Origin: DATILI01 sp035476635
Lineage (GTDB): Bacteria > Pseudomonadota > Gammaproteobacteria > Burkholderiales > Burkholderiaceae_C
DNA length: 38,551 nucleotides
Direction: 5' to 3'
Assembly: GCA_035476635.1 (NCBI GenBank)
Contig: DATILI010000053.1
Coordinates: 1-38,551, forward strand
Under the pieces are notes generated by a model. The model searched no databases. It saw nothing but the letters and a program-made list of their open reading frames with translations, and was not told the DNA's origin. Numbering within the stretch: position 1 is the first letter of the stretch; each line of letters opens with the position of its first letter. The translations under genes were made by a program, and so were the position numbers. Of the stretch, positions 25,376 through 32,606 are shown in pieces.

Positions 25376-26494
25376 ATGAACGCCAAACTCCCCAATCGCC
25401 GCGACTCCCTCAAATCCCTGGCCGCCCTCGGCGCCGCGGGCTCGCTCGGCTCCTTCAGTGAGCTCGCACTGGCGCAGGCACCGCTGACGGTGGGCGTGAT
25501 CTATGTCGGCCCGCGCGACGACTATGGCTACAACCAGGCGCAGGCGCAGGCCGCGGTGGAGCTCAAGAAGATGGCTGGCATCAAGGTCATCGAGGAAGAG
25601 AACGTGCCCGAGACCGCGGCCGTGCAGAAGACCATGAGCGGCATGATTGCGCAAGACGGTGCCAAGCTGTTGTTTCCGACCTCGTTCGGCTATTTCGACC
25701 CGCACATCCTCGCGCTCGCGCCGAAGAACCCCGATGTGCGTTTCTCGCATTGCGGCGGCATGTGGACCGAGGGCAAGCATCCCAAGAGCGTGGGCAGCTA
25801 TTTCGGCTACATCGACGAGTGCCAGTTCCTGAACGGCGTGATCGCCGCGCACATGACCAAGAGCAACAAGATCGGCTTCGTCGCGGCCAAGCCGATCCCG
25901 CAGGTGCTGCGCAACATCAACGCCTTCACGCTGGGTGCGCGCTCGGTCAAACCGGGCATCACCACCAGCGTGATCTTCACCGGCGACTGGTCGATGGCGG
26001 TGAAGGAGGCCGAGGCCACCAACAGCCTGGCCGACCAGGGCGTGGACGTATTCACCATGCACGTGGACGGCCCCAAGGTCGTCGTGGAAACGGCGGCCAA
26101 GCGCGGCAAGATGGTCTGCGGCTACCACGCCAGCCAGGCAAAGCTCGCACCCAATGCCTACCTGACCGGCGCCGAATGGAACTGGCTCACGGCCTACACC
26201 ACCATCATCGACGCCGCACGTGCCGGCAAGCCGCACCCGAACTTCCTGCGCGGTGGCCTGAAGGAAGGCTTCGTCAAGATGTCGGCCTACGGCGCCATGG
26301 TGCCGGACGCCGCGAAGAAGGGCGCCGACGACATCAAGGCCAAGATGGTGGCCGGCAGCTTCGACATCTTCAAGGGACCGCTGAAGGACAACAAGGGCGC
26401 CACCGTGATCGCCGGCGGCAAGTCGCTCAAGCAGACCGACATCGAGCTGGAGAAGATGAACTATCTGGTGGAAGGCGTCGTCGGCAGCATCTGA
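25376..26494 (+). CDS. BMP-family ABC importer binding protein
   Basis: A 372-residue periplasmic protein of the BMP (Med/PnrA-like) family, relatives of nucleoside-binding proteins. The N-terminus has a twin-arginine-like signal (NRRDSLKSL, hydrophobic run, then ALAQA). The mature domain begins LTVGVIYVGPRDDYGYN and contains the family's LLFPTSFGYFDPHILALA and VGSYFGYIDECQF. AGGAG 7-8 bases before the ATG fixes the start. It is the first gene after the second sigma-54 promoter. Two permeases, an ATPase and two ureide hydrolase genes follow, so biuret or triuret is the most likely ligand; both resemble an opened pyrimidine ring. That ligand is inference, not seen in sequence. Confidence 0.93.
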   Translation: MNAKLPNRRDSLKSLAALGAAGSLGSFSELALAQAPLTVGVIYVGPRDDYGYNQAQAQAAVELKKMAGIKVIEEENVPETAAVQKTMSGMIAQDGAKLLFPTSFGYFDPHILALAPKNPDVRFSHCGGMWTEGKHPKSVGSYFGYIDECQFLNGVIAAHMTKSNKIGFVAAKPIPQVLRNINAFTLGARSVKPGITTSVIFTGDWSMAVKEAEATNSLADQGVDVFTMHVDGPKVVVETAAKRGKMVCGYHASQAKLAPNAYLTGAEWNWLTAYTTIIDAARAGKPHPNFLRGGLKEGFVKMSAYGAMVPDAAKKGADDIKAKMVAGSFDIFKGPLKDNKGATVIAGGKSLKQTDIELEKMNYLVEGVVGSI

Positions 26495-26521
26495 TGAATT
26501 TGCCAGGCGCCACGACGCACC

Positions 26522-27658
26522 ATGCGTGACACGCTCAACGAAATCGCCCTGCCCATATTCGCCATCGCGGCGGCGCTGCTGGTGTTCGGCGTGTTCGTCT
26601 GGTTCGCCGGCGTCAATCCGCTGGATGTGTGGCTGATTCTCTTCAAGGGCGCGTTCGGCGACTGGTTCTCCTGGCAGAACACGCTGCAGCGCGCCGCACC
26701 ATTGATGCTGACCGCGCTGTGCGTGGCGATTCCCGCGCGTGCCGGGCTGGTCATCATTGGCGGGGAGGGCGCGCTGGTGCTGGGCGGCCTGGCTTGCGCG
26801 GCGCTGCCCTACGTGATGCCAGTGCCGGGCAACATCGCGGGCACGGCCTTGGTATGCCTCGCTGGCGCGCTGGCCGGCGCCTTGTGGATCATGCTGGCGG
26901 GCTGGTTGCGCCAATACCGCGGCATCAACGAAACCATCAGCAGCCTGCTGCTGGCCTATGTGGCCATCGGCCTGTTCAAGCATTGGGTCGAAGGCGCATT
27001 GCGTGATCCGGCCAGCCTCAACAAACCCTCGACCCATGCCTTGGAGGAAGGCCTGCGCATCGGCGGCATCGCCGGTTCCGACGTGCACTGGGGACTGGTG
27101 CTCGGCGTGCTGGCCTGCATTGGCCTGGGCCTGTGGCTGCGCTGGACTGCTTCGGGCTTTTCCATCCGCGTGGTCGGCGGCAACCCGCGCACCGCGCAGC
27201 TTGTCGGCCTGCCCGCATCGAAGCTGATTCTGCTGGCCTGTGCACTCGGCGGCGCTTGCGCCGGCCTGGCCGGTGCGGTCGAGGTGGCGGCGGTGCATAC
27301 CAGTGCCAACGCCTCGCTGATTGCGTCCTACGGCTACGCCGGCATCCTGGTGTCGTTCATCGCGCGGCACAACCCGGTGGCGGTGATTCCGGTGGCCATC
27401 CTGTTCGGCGGCTTCGGCGCGGCGGGCAGCTTGCTGCAGCGGCGCCTGGGTCTGCCTGATGCATCGGTGCTGGTGTTGCAAGGCATTGCGTTTGTGCTGA
27501 TCCTGGCCAGTGAGGCCTTGCGTGGCCTGGACTGGAAGGCCTTCCTTGTGCGCATCAGCCGCTTTGGGCCGGCCGATCCGGTAGCGGTTGTCATGCCGGC
27601 TGCAGCGCAGGCTGGTGGTTCATGGATTGCGGGCCAAGCCCGCAATGACAACGCATGA
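26522..27658 (+). CDS. ABC importer permease 1 (nucleoside/simple-sugar type)
   Basis: A 378-residue inner-membrane permease of the BPD_transp_2 family, with eight or more hydrophobic helices. Typical stretches include LMLTALCVAIPARAGLVIIG, GINETISSLLLAYVA and GYAGILVSFIARHNP. ATG 26522 has no strong ribosome site. An 11-codon frame (26494-26529) starts on the stop of the binding-protein gene and ends 8 bases inside this gene, so ribosomes could be handed on by coupling. The real family domain ends near residue 354. The last part (from VVMPAAAQAGG to the stop) is encoded by a palindromic repeat at 27587-27652. Its stop overlaps the start of the next permease. Confidence 0.92.
   Translation: MRDTLNEIALPIFAIAAALLVFGVFVWFAGVNPLDVWLILFKGAFGDWFSWQNTLQRAAPLMLTALCVAIPARAGLVIIGGEGALVLGGLACAALPYVMPVPGNIAGTALVCLAGALAGALWIMLAGWLRQYRGINETISSLLLAYVAIGLFKHWVEGALRDPASLNKPSTHALEEGLRIGGIAGSDVHWGLVLGVLACIGLGLWLRWTASGFSIRVVGGNPRTAQLVGLPASKLILLACALGGACAGLAGAVEVAAVHTSANASLIASYGYAGILVSFIARHNPVAVIPVAILFGGFGAAGSLLQRRLGLPDASVLVLQGIAFVLILASEALRGLDWKAFLVRISRFGPADPVAVVMPAAAQAGGSWIAGQARNDNA
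27587..27652. repeat. Nested palindromic repeat forming the 3' end of the permease 1 gene
   Basis: The outer arms GTTGTCA (27587-27593) and TGACAAC (27646-27652) enclose a perfect inner hairpin, TTGCGGGC-CAA-GCCCGCAA (27627-27645). The in-frame peptide ends WIAGQARNDN, a sequence type I recognise from dispersed palindromic repeats in proteobacteria. It is distinct from the element in atzE. Confidence 0.75.
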
Positions 27659-28575
27659 CCGCCGATCAATGGGTCGCGCTCTTCGCCGGCATCATCGGCG
27701 GCGCCTTGCGTGTGGGCGCCCCGTTCCTGTTCGTCAGCCTGGGCGAATGCCTCACGGAAAAATCGGGCCGCATCAACCTCGGGCTCGAGGGCGTGCTGGT
27801 GCTCTCGGCCATGGCGGCCTTCGGCGGCGCCTACCTGAGCGGCTCGCCCTGGGTCGGCGTGCTGGCCGGGGCGCTGGCTGGCGCTGCGCTCGCGACCCTG
27901 CACGGCCTCCTGTGTTCGCTGGATCGGGTGAATGACGTGGCCACCGGCATCGCGCTCATGCTGTTGGGCACCGGCCTGGCGTTCTATCTCGGCAAGCCGC
28001 TGATCCAGCCGCAGGCGCCGCAGATTCCGGCCATCGCCCTGGGCAATTGGAGCGATTCCTCCGCGGTGCGTGCGGCGCTGCAGGTGAATGCGCTGGTGCC
28101 GATCGGGCTGCTGCTCTCTGGCCTGCTCTGGTGGGGTTTTGCGCGCACACGCGCCGGCCTGCTGGTACGCATGGCGGGGGATTCGGCCAATGCCACGCGC
28201 GCCTTGGGCTACTCGGTGTCGGGCATCCGCATCGCCGCCACGGCGGCCGGCGGATTCATCGCGGGCCTGGGCGGCGCCTCGCTCACGCTGTTCTACCCCG
28301 GCAGCTGGAACGAAGGCATCTCCAGCGGGCAGGGCCTGATCGCCGTGGCGCTGGTGATTTTTGCGCGCTGGAGCCCGTTGCGCTGCGTCGGTGCGGCGTT
28401 TCTCTTCGGCGGTGCGGGCGCCATCGGGCCGGCCCTGCAATCGGTGGGCATTGGCTGGGGCTACCACCTGTTCAATACCGTGCCCTACGTGCTCACCTTG
28501 CTGATCCTCGTGCTCACCTGCAAGCCTGGCAGCGTGGCGGCGGGCAGCCCGGGCGAGTTGTCTTCAACACGGTAA
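27655..28575 (+). CDS. ABC importer permease 2 (nucleoside/simple-sugar type)
   Basis: A 306-residue second permease of the BPD_transp_2 family, partner of the gene before it. It opens with the characteristic GECLTEKSGRINLGLEGVLV and has about eight helices, including GFIAGLGGASLTLFYPGSW and the late GWGYHLFNTVPYVLTLLIL. The ATG overlaps the stop of permease 1 (ATGA). The C-terminus is short and polar. The next gene is biuH, 14 bases on, placed between the membrane subunits and the ATPase of this transporter. Confidence 0.94.
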   Translation: MTADQWVALFAGIIGGALRVGAPFLFVSLGECLTEKSGRINLGLEGVLVLSAMAAFGGAYLSGSPWVGVLAGALAGAALATLHGLLCSLDRVNDVATGIALMLLGTGLAFYLGKPLIQPQAPQIPAIALGNWSDSSAVRAALQVNALVPIGLLLSGLLWWGFARTRAGLLVRMAGDSANATRALGYSVSGIRIAATAAGGFIAGLGGASLTLFYPGSWNEGISSGQGLIAVALVIFARWSPLRCVGAAFLFGGAGAIGPALQSVGIGWGYHLFNTVPYVLTLLILVLTCKPGSVAAGSPGELSSTR

Positions 28576-28589
28576 GAACGGACCAGCAG

Positions 28590-29291
28590 ATGACCGAATC
28601 CATCCACGTCAACGCCGAGCCCTACGCCTGGCCCTACAACGGCGACCTGCGCCCGGACAACACCGCGCTGGTCGTCATCGACATGCAGACCGACTTCTGC
28701 GGCAAGGGCGGCTATGTCGATGTGATGGGCTATGACCTCTCGCTCACGCAAGCGCCGATCGCACCGATCCAGCGCACCATGGCGCGGCTGCGCGCCTTGG
28801 GCTTTCACATCATCCATACGCGCGAGGGGCACCGGCCCGACCTGTCCGACCTGCCGGCCAACAAGCGCTGGCGTTCGCGCCAGATCGGCGCGGGCGGCGT
28901 GGGCATCGGCGACGCGGGGCCGTGCGGCCGCATCCTGGTGCGCGGCGAGTCGGGCTGGGAGATCATTCCGGCATTGGCACCACTCCCTGGCGAAGTCATC
29001 ATCGACAAGCCTGGCAAGGGCTCGTTCTACGCCACCGACCTGGAGATGGTGCTGCACACGCGCGGCATCCAGAACCTGATCCTCACCGGCATCACCACCG
29101 ACGTCTGCGTGCACACCACCATGCGCGACGCCAACGACCGCGGCTTCGAGTGCCTGCTGCTGTCGGATTGCACGGCCGCCACCGACCATGGCAACCACCT
29201 CGCGGCGCTGAAGATGATCACCATGCAAGGCGGCGTGTTCGGCGCACACGCCAATTCGCAGGCGCTGCTCGACGCGCTGCCGCAGGCTTGA
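28590..29291 (+). CDS. biuH: Biuret hydrolase (isochorismatase-fold cysteine hydrolase)
   Basis: A 233-residue cytosolic enzyme that hydrolyses biuret to allophanate and ammonia. It matches my memory of the characterised Rhizobium BiuH closely: PYAWPYNGDLRPDNTALVVI near the start, GGYVDVMGYDLSL, HTREGHRPDL, LPANKRWRSRQIGAG, and NHLAALKM-TMQGGVFG at the end. The catalytic triad is Asp31 (VVIDMQTDF), Lys140 (IIDKPGKGSF) and Cys173 (ITTDVCVHTTMR), with the cis-peptide region just before the Cys. It carries a three-residue insertion (GVG region) after QIGAG relative to the rhizobial form. Its product is the substrate of AtzF encoded in the first unit. Cyanuric acid hydrolase is not nearby. Confidence 0.93.
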   Translation: MTESIHVNAEPYAWPYNGDLRPDNTALVVIDMQTDFCGKGGYVDVMGYDLSLTQAPIAPIQRTMARLRALGFHIIHTREGHRPDLSDLPANKRWRSRQIGAGGVGIGDAGPCGRILVRGESGWEIIPALAPLPGEVIIDKPGKGSFYATDLEMVLHTRGIQNLILTGITTDVCVHTTMRDANDRGFECLLLSDCTAATDHGNHLAALKMITMQGGVFGAHANSQALLDALPQA

Positions 29292-29301
29292 GGCGCACTC
29301 C

Positions 29302-30909
29302 ATGGATATGTCAGCGCAACTGCCCGAAGGCCCGATTGGCGGCTTGCCCGAGGGCACCGGCGCGCTGGCGCTGGACACCTACGAGCTGACCAAGCGCTTC
29401 GGCAGCTTCACCGCGATGGACCGCGTCACCATGCGCGTGGAGCCCGGCACCGTGCATGCGCTGCTCGGCGAAAACGGCGCTGGCAAGAGCACGCTGGTGA
29501 AATGCGTGGCGGGCTTCCAGCGTGCGGAGGAGGGCAGCATCCTGCTGGACGGCCGCGAGCGGCAAATCTCCAACCCGGTGATCGCGCGAGCGCTCGGCAT
29601 CGGCATGGTCTACCAGCACTTCACCCTGGCGCCCGGCATGACGGTGGCCGAGAACCTGCTGCTGGCCGGTGGCAAGACGCCGGCGCTGATCGACTGGAAA
29701 GCCAAGCGCGCGGAACTCAAGGCCTTTCTCGCCACCACGCCGTTCAGCCTGGACCTGGACGCGCGGCCCTCGGAGTTGGCAGCCGGCGAGAAGCAAAAGC
29801 TCGAACTGCTCAAGCAGCTTTACCTCAAGCCGCGCCTGCTGATCCTGGACGAGCCGACTTCGGTGCTCACGCCGCAGGAGGCCGACGAGGTGCTGGGCCA
29901 CGTGCGCGATTTTGCAAAGAGCGGCAGGTGCACCGTGCTCATCATTACGCATAAGTTCCGCGAAGTCATGGCCTATGCCGACGCCGTGACCGTGCTGCGC
30001 CGCGGCAAGGCGGTGCACCATTGCCGCGTGGCCGAGACCCGCCCGCAACTGCTGGCGCAGGCCATGATGGGCGAGGGCGCGGATGCGGGTGACAAGGGTG
30101 CAGCCAATACCGCAGCCACCGCAGCCACCGCGGCGCGCCCGCCCGTAGCTGGCGCTGCCACCGTGGCGCTTCAGGTCGAAGGCCTCACCGCCATGGGCGA
30201 CCGCGGCACGCTCGCACTGCATGGCGTGAACCTCGCCGTGAAGTCCGGCGAAATCCTGGGTGTGGCCGGCGTCTCCGGCAACGGCCAGCGCGAACTGGTC
30301 GAAGCGCTTGTCGGCCAGCGCCCGCGCCTGTCGGGCCAGGTGCGCGTGATGGGCGAGGCCTACAACGCCCGCCGCGAGGAAAACCGCAAGCTCAAGGTAC
30401 GCAGCCTGCCCGAAGAGCCGCTGCGCAACGCCTGCGTCGGCGACCTGAGCGTGGCCGAGAACATGGCCCTGCGCGATTTCGACCAGCCGCCGCTGGCCAC
30501 CAAGAGCGGCATTCTCAAGTTCCCCGCCTGGAAGCGCCGTGCGCGTGAATGGATTGCCGAATACGGCGTGAAGACGCAAGGCGAGGGCGCGCCGATCCGC
30601 AGCCTCTCGGGCGGCAACGTGCAGCGCGCTGTGCTGGCGCGCGAACTCGCCGGCGAGATCAACGTGCTGATCGCTGCCAACCCGGTATTCGGCCTGGACT
30701 TCGCCGCCGTGCGCGAAATCCACGGCCGCATCGTGCAAGTGCGCGAGAAGGGCGGCGCCGTGCTGCTGGTCAGCGAAGACGTCGACGAACTGCTGGAGCT
30801 GGCCGACCGCATCGTCGTGATGAGCGAAGGCCGCATCGTCTTTGAAACACCGGCCGCCGGCGCCGAGCGCCACGTGCTCGGCGCCCACATGGGCGGCGGC
30901 CACCATTGA
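29302..30909 (+). CDS. ABC importer dual ATPase (nucleoside/simple-sugar type)
   Basis: A 535-residue ATPase with two nucleotide-binding domains in one chain, as is normal for importers with BMP-type binding proteins. In the first half, Walker A is GENGAGKST, the signature region is LAAGEKQKLELLKQLYL and Walker B is LLILDEPTSVLTPQE. In the second half, the P-loop is the degenerate GVSGNGQREL, the signature is LSGGNVQRAVLARELAG, and Walker B has VLIAANPVFGLD. The degenerate second site is usual for the family. It starts 10 bases after biuH and completes the transporter. The linker (about 255-285) is Ala/Thr-rich and low in complexity. Confidence 0.93.
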   Translation: MDMSAQLPEGPIGGLPEGTGALALDTYELTKRFGSFTAMDRVTMRVEPGTVHALLGENGAGKSTLVKCVAGFQRAEEGSILLDGRERQISNPVIARALGIGMVYQHFTLAPGMTVAENLLLAGGKTPALIDWKAKRAELKAFLATTPFSLDLDARPSELAAGEKQKLELLKQLYLKPRLLILDEPTSVLTPQEADEVLGHVRDFAKSGRCTVLIITHKFREVMAYADAVTVLRRGKAVHHCRVAETRPQLLAQAMMGEGADAGDKGAANTAATAATAARPPVAGAATVALQVEGLTAMGDRGTLALHGVNLAVKSGEILGVAGVSGNGQRELVEALVGQRPRLSGQVRVMGEAYNARREENRKLKVRSLPEEPLRNACVGDLSVAENMALRDFDQPPLATKSGILKFPAWKRRAREWIAEYGVKTQGEGAPIRSLSGGNVQRAVLARELAGEINVLIAANPVFGLDFAAVREIHGRIVQVREKGGAVLLVSEDVDELLELADRIVVMSEGRIVFETPAAGAERHVLGAHMGGGHH

Positions 30910-30913
30910 AACC

Positions 30914-31579
30914 ATGCAAATAGCTGCCAACCCCTTCCCCTTCGATTTCAAGATCGGCCGTACCGCGCTCGTCATCATCGACATGCAGCGCGACTTCATC
31001 GAGCCCGGCGGCTTTGGCGAAACGCTGGGCAACAACGTGGCCCTGCTGTCGGCCATCGTGCCGGCATGCCGGGCCGTGCTGCAGGCCTGGCGCGCGGCCG
31101 GCGGCCAGGTGGTGCACACGCGCGAGTCGCACCGCCCCGATCTTTCGGACTGCCCGCTGGCCAAGCGCAACCGCGGCAACCCTTCCTTGCGCATCGGCGA
31201 CGCGGGCCCCATGGGCCGCATCCTGGTGGCGGGCGAGCCGGGCAACCAGATCATTCCCGAACTGGCGCCCGAGCCAGGAGAAATCGTGATCGACAAGCCC
31301 GGCAAGGGCGCCTTCTATGCCACGCCGCTGCAAGTGCTGCTGCAGGAGCGCGGCATCACGCACCTGCTGTTCATGGGCGTGACGACCGAGGTCTGCGTGC
31401 AGACCAGCATGCGCGAGGCCAACGACCGCGGCTACGACAGCCTGCTGCTGGAAGACTGCACCGAAAGCTACTTTCCGCACTTCAAGGCCGCGGCCGTGGA
31501 GATGATCCGCGCCCAGGGCGCCATCGTGGGCTGGACCGCCCCCAGCGCGACCCTGCTGGCAGCGTTGGCCGGCACGTGA
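30914..31579 (+). CDS. trtA: Isochorismatase-fold hydrolase, probable triuret hydrolase
   Basis: A 221-residue cysteine hydrolase, paralogous to BiuH but clearly distinct. The triad is Asp23 (VIIDMQRDF), Lys128 (VIDKPGKGAF) and Cys161 (VTTEVCVQTSMREAND). The core resembles BiuH (HTRESHRPDLSD, LRIGDAGPMGRIL), whereas the end differs (LEDCTESYFPHFKAAA, GAIVGWTAPS). Triuret hydrolases belong to this fold and occur beside biuH; their product carboxybiuret is the substrate of AtzE/AtzG, which this locus also encodes. That logic supports TrtA. An alternative is another amide or ureido hydrolase such as a RutB-like enzyme. The start at 30914 follows the ATPase stop by 4 bases, so translation is probably coupled. 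Confidence 0.72.
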   Translation: MQIAANPFPFDFKIGRTALVIIDMQRDFIEPGGFGETLGNNVALLSAIVPACRAVLQAWRAAGGQVVHTRESHRPDLSDCPLAKRNRGNPSLRIGDAGPMGRILVAGEPGNQIIPELAPEPGEIVIDKPGKGAFYATPLQVLLQERGITHLLFMGVTTEVCVQTSMREANDRGYDSLLLEDCTESYFPHFKAAAVEMIRAQGAIVGWTAPSATLLAALAGT

Positions 31580-31609
31580 CAGGCCTGCTGCAACCGCTAC
31601 TATTACCCC

Positions 31610-32347
31610 GTGCAAACCGTCATCCACCGCAGCCCGCCCGCCACTGAATCGACCCCGTTCCGCTCGCGCGCGGACGAGGTCTATGCGCAATTGAAGGACG
31701 ACGTGGCCGAGTTCAAGCTCGTGCCCGGCGACCGCTTCACCGAAAACGAGATCAGCGAACGCCTGGGCGTCTCGCGCACGCCGGTGCGCCAGGCCTTGTT
31801 CCGGCTGCAGCAAGAGGGCTTTGTCGAAGTCATGTTCCGCAGCGGCTGGCGGGTGCTGCCGTTTGACTTCGAGAAGTTCGAACAACTCTACGACCTGCGC
31901 ATGGTGCTGGAGACCACCGCGGTGCACCGCCTGTGCGCCGACGACCGGCGCGTGGACCGCGCGCTGCTGGACGAACTGGTGGCGCTCTGGCTTGTGCCCG
32001 TGGCCCAGCGCAGCAGCGACACCGTGCAGGTTGCGCAATGGGACGAAGCATTCCACTGCGCGCTGGTGCAAGCCGCCGGCAACGCCGAAATGGCGCGCGT
32101 GCACCGTGACGTGACGGATCGCATCCGCATCATCCGCCGCCTGGACTTCACCAAGCAGCCGCGCATCGACGCCACCTACGAAGAGCACGCCAAGATCCTG
32201 AAGGCCGTGCGCGCCAAGCGCGGCGACCAGGCCGCCATGCTGCTGCGCGCCCACATCGAAACCAGCCAGGCCGAGGTGCGCAAGATCACGCTGCACCAGG
32301 TGCACATGGCGCGCCAGGGTGGAGGGATGAAAGGCTTGTTGCCTTGA
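31610..32347 (+). CDS. GntR-family regulator, FCD subfamily
   Basis: A 245-residue regulator with an N-terminal winged helix (DRFTENEISERLGVSRTPVR, then QEGFVEV) and an all-helical FCD ligand domain. Likely metal/ligand residues are the Asp/His of WDEAFHCALV, the His of YEEHAKI and the His of RAHIETS. The GTG start at 31610 has no strong ribosome site. FCD regulators are usually repressors released by a pathway metabolite and bind palindromes with TTG-N4-CAA-like cores. Two such sites overlap the start sites of the two operons of this locus (18708, 25292), so this is their natural repressor. A weak sigma-54-like sequence (31571-31584) lies just before it. Confidence 0.92.
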   Translation: MQTVIHRSPPATESTPFRSRADEVYAQLKDDVAEFKLVPGDRFTENEISERLGVSRTPVRQALFRLQQEGFVEVMFRSGWRVLPFDFEKFEQLYDLRMVLETTAVHRLCADDRRVDRALLDELVALWLVPVAQRSSDTVQVAQWDEAFHCALVQAAGNAEMARVHRDVTDRIRIIRRLDFTKQPRIDATYEEHAKILKAVRAKRGDQAAMLLRAHIETSQAEVRKITLHQVHMARQGGGMKGLLP

Positions 32348-32375
32348 CTCCATCGACAGGAATCCAGCAGCGGGC

Positions 32376-32399
32376 AAAAAAAAGCTGCTCGAAAGCAGC
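32376..32399 (-). terminator. Intrinsic terminator on the minus strand, no known gene before it
   Basis: Read on the minus strand, a perfect GCTGCT-TTCG-AGCAGC hairpin is followed at once by eight T's (A's at 32376-32383 on the plus strand), an ideal intrinsic terminator. On the plus strand the hairpin is followed by CCAAATGG, so it is poor for ending the gntR transcript. It could end a leftward small RNA or block antisense transcription into gntR. Confidence 0.75.
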
Positions 32400-32404
32400 C
32401 AAAT

Positions 32405-32439
32405 GGTGCACATGAAATTTCAGGGGGAGAAAGTGCACC
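32405..32439. repeat. Inverted repeat GGTGCAC/GTGCACC
   Basis: The perfect 7-base arms (32405-32411 and 32433-32439) are separated by 21 bases. Each arm contains the self-palindrome GTGCAC. It lies in the otherwise gene-free stretch 32348-32606, beside the minus-strand terminator, and could be a regulator site. Confidence 0.5.
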
Positions 32440-32471
32440 GATCGCGATTCTCAGCCATTGATTCAGCTGTG

Positions 32472-32491
32472 TATGTGCACTGGCGCACATA
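32472..32491. repeat. Inverted repeat TATGTGC/GCACATA
   Basis: Perfect 7-base arms flank a 6-base spacer, with a third GTGCAC at 32475-32480. It may belong with the GGTGCAC/GTGCACC pair to one control region. No function can be assigned. Confidence 0.5.
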
Positions 32492-32606
32492 GTGGGCCCA
32501 TTTCGCGCCTGATGCTGACAAGTTGACGCGCGCTTTGCTGGCGGTATTCGCGCAGGGTCAGACCTAGACTCATCAAACAGGGTCGTTCGCCTGTTTGGAG
32601 CCCGCC

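Noticed and set aside
28590..29291. Reading biuH as ureidoacrylate hydrolase (RutB) or a nicotinamidase
   Set aside because: The N-terminal PYAWPYNG, GGYVDVMGYDLS and LPANKRWRSRQIGAG blocks match biuret hydrolase, and no rut or NAD-salvage genes are nearby.
18737..32347. s-triazine (atrazine/cyanuric acid) degradation plasmid fragment
   Set aside because: atzE, atzF, atzG and atzH are present, but no cyanuric acid hydrolase, no AtzA-C, no insertion sequences and no plasmid genes were found. biuH and the probable trtA point to biuret and triuret instead.
32376..32399. Terminator of the gntR operon on the plus strand
   Set aside because: On the plus strand the hairpin is preceded by A's and followed by CCAAATGG, so there is no U tract. 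The signal is directional toward the left.
32405..32491. Classical NtrC binding sites in the GTGCAC-rich region
   Set aside because: NtrC sites read GCACC-N-GGTGC with short spacing, whereas here the half-sites are in the opposite order or 21 bases apart. The similarity is only to the GTGCAC core.
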